From positions 1-32,502 of the forward strand of contig SHMQ01000024.1 of assembly GCA_008534395.1 (NCBI GenBank): 32,502 nt of DNA, in the 5' to 3' direction. The translations under genes and the position numbers were made by a program. The stretch is from Candidatus Acidulodesulfobacterium acidiphilum. Its GTDB lineage: Bacteria > SZUA-79 > Acidulodesulfobacterales > Acidulodesulfobacteraceae. Each line of letters starts with the position of its first letter. The stretch's first letter is position 1. The notes beneath the pieces were generated by a model. The model saw nothing but the letters and a program-made list of their open reading frames with translations, was not told the origin of the DNA and did no database searches. Below, in pieces: positions 32,148 through 32,502 of the stretch.

Positions 32148-32262
32148 AAATGGCATCCGATTTATTTATTTTTAAAAAGAAGGCAAAGCATGTTTTGATC
32201 TCGGCGTTTTAATCGCAAGCTCAGTAGGGAATAAGCAAATAAATAAATCTGGCACCTTTAAT
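32148..32262. repeat. Two dispersed repeats facing each other, MITE-like
   Basis: AAAAATGGCATCCGATTTAT at about 32146-32172 in plus orientation and GCAAATAAATAAATCTGGCA at about 32234-32260 in minus orientation flank a unique 55-60 nt core. The ends pair over some 20 bases. Confidence 0.55.
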
Positions 32263-32273
32263 TAATGCAAACA

Positions 32274-32502
32274 CTATCTTGCGCCTTTTTCCTGCTTTAT
32301 TCTTTCGTAAAGCCAGATTTTAACCAACGCACCCCTATCTACTCCTATTTTCATTCTTATGTCGTCTATTTCACTAACTAAAGACTCCGATATGTCTATT
32401 GTAAGGCGGACTTTTTTGCCTCCGCGCTTTATAGCGGCCTTAGAAATATCGATAAGGTCGGTAACGTCTTCTCCTTCGTCGAAACGACGGTCGAATTCTT
32501 CC
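32274..32502 (-). CDS. BrnA-like CopG antitoxin, partial (start beyond window)
   Basis: Minus-strand frame open from the window edge to the TAG at 32274-32276. Readable part: EEFDRRFDEGEDVTDLIDIS, KAAIKRGGKKVRLTIDISES, LVSEIDDIRMKIGVDRGALV, KIWLYERIKQEKGAR. The EFDR.FD.GEDV start and a C-terminal ribbon-helix-helix with IGV.R..LVK.WL.ER are typical of CopG/BrnA antitoxins that pair with BrnT toxins. Such toxins are usually encoded just upstream of the antitoxin, so the partner may lie outside the window. Confidence 0.75.
   Translation of the reverse strand, partial: EEFDRRFDEGEDVTDLIDISKAAIKRGGKKVRLTIDISESLVSEIDDIRMKIGVDRGALVKIWLYERIKQEKGAR

Noticed and set aside
1-32502. tRNA, rRNA or riboswitch genes
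   Set aside because: Looked through the intergenic stretches and saw no tRNA-like cloverleaf ends, rRNA core sequence or known riboswitch motif that I could defend by eye.

Overview
This window is an AT-rich, Gram-negative-type chromosomal segment. Its first 19 kb carry a flagellar filament operon and a large glycosylation island. The remaining 13.5 kb are a toxin-antitoxin island peppered with short repeats. The gene content (flagellin/FlaG/FliD/FliS, LPS-type GT9 transferases, an NtrB-like kinase, a YdcF-like membrane protein) suits a motile proteobacterium or a relative among the former Deltaproteobacteria (Desulfobacterota-like). That placement is inference and weak; there is no rRNA or tRNA here to fix it.

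Left part (1-5005): the 3' part of aroC (chorismate synthase, cut by the window edge) overlaps aroK (shikimate kinase). A strong sigma-28-type promoter then precedes fliC, followed by flaG, fliD and fliS. These four make, polymerise, cap and chaperone the flagellar filament. An in-frame palindromic repeat sits inside aroC, and a related palindrome follows fliC.

Middle (5043-18941): a co-oriented, tightly packed row of carbohydrate genes runs directly downstream of fliS. It holds two GT9 transferases flanking a protein that joins a Maf-like N-terminal domain to a CgeB-type transferase; an unrecognised 213-aa protein; a PAPS-type sulfotransferase overlapping an APS kinase (cysC); a 1353-aa protein with three GT2 domains; a GT2/GT92-like transferase; and an AT-rich methyltransferase. 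The most economical reading is a flagellin (or surface) glycan that is built and then sulfated and perhaps methylated. The sulfotransferase plus its own PAPS-making kinase is the most interesting functional idea in the window.

Right part (18942-32502): fragments and modules of small toxin-antitoxin type genes. They include a BrnT-like fragment, an IS3-family element, two identical 1035-bp copies of a HEPN/MNT + VapBC block (copy 1 cut at both ends), a HepT/MntA pair on the minus strand, DUF4160/DUF2442 and DUF433 remnants, three Phd/YefM-PIN pairs, a broken HEPN gene, AbiEii and a BrnA-like CopG antitoxin at the right edge. An orphan NtrB-like histidine kinase with two low-complexity insertions and a YdcF/ElyC-like protein are embedded in it. 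At least ten copies of a short dispersed repeat (core close to AATGGTGTCAGATTTATTT, often with a tail near CTCCCGCCTGCGTTTGACGG) lie between these genes. Several sit exactly at gene breakpoints or supply the last codons of genes. No transposase of the kind that mobilises REP elements is present in the window.
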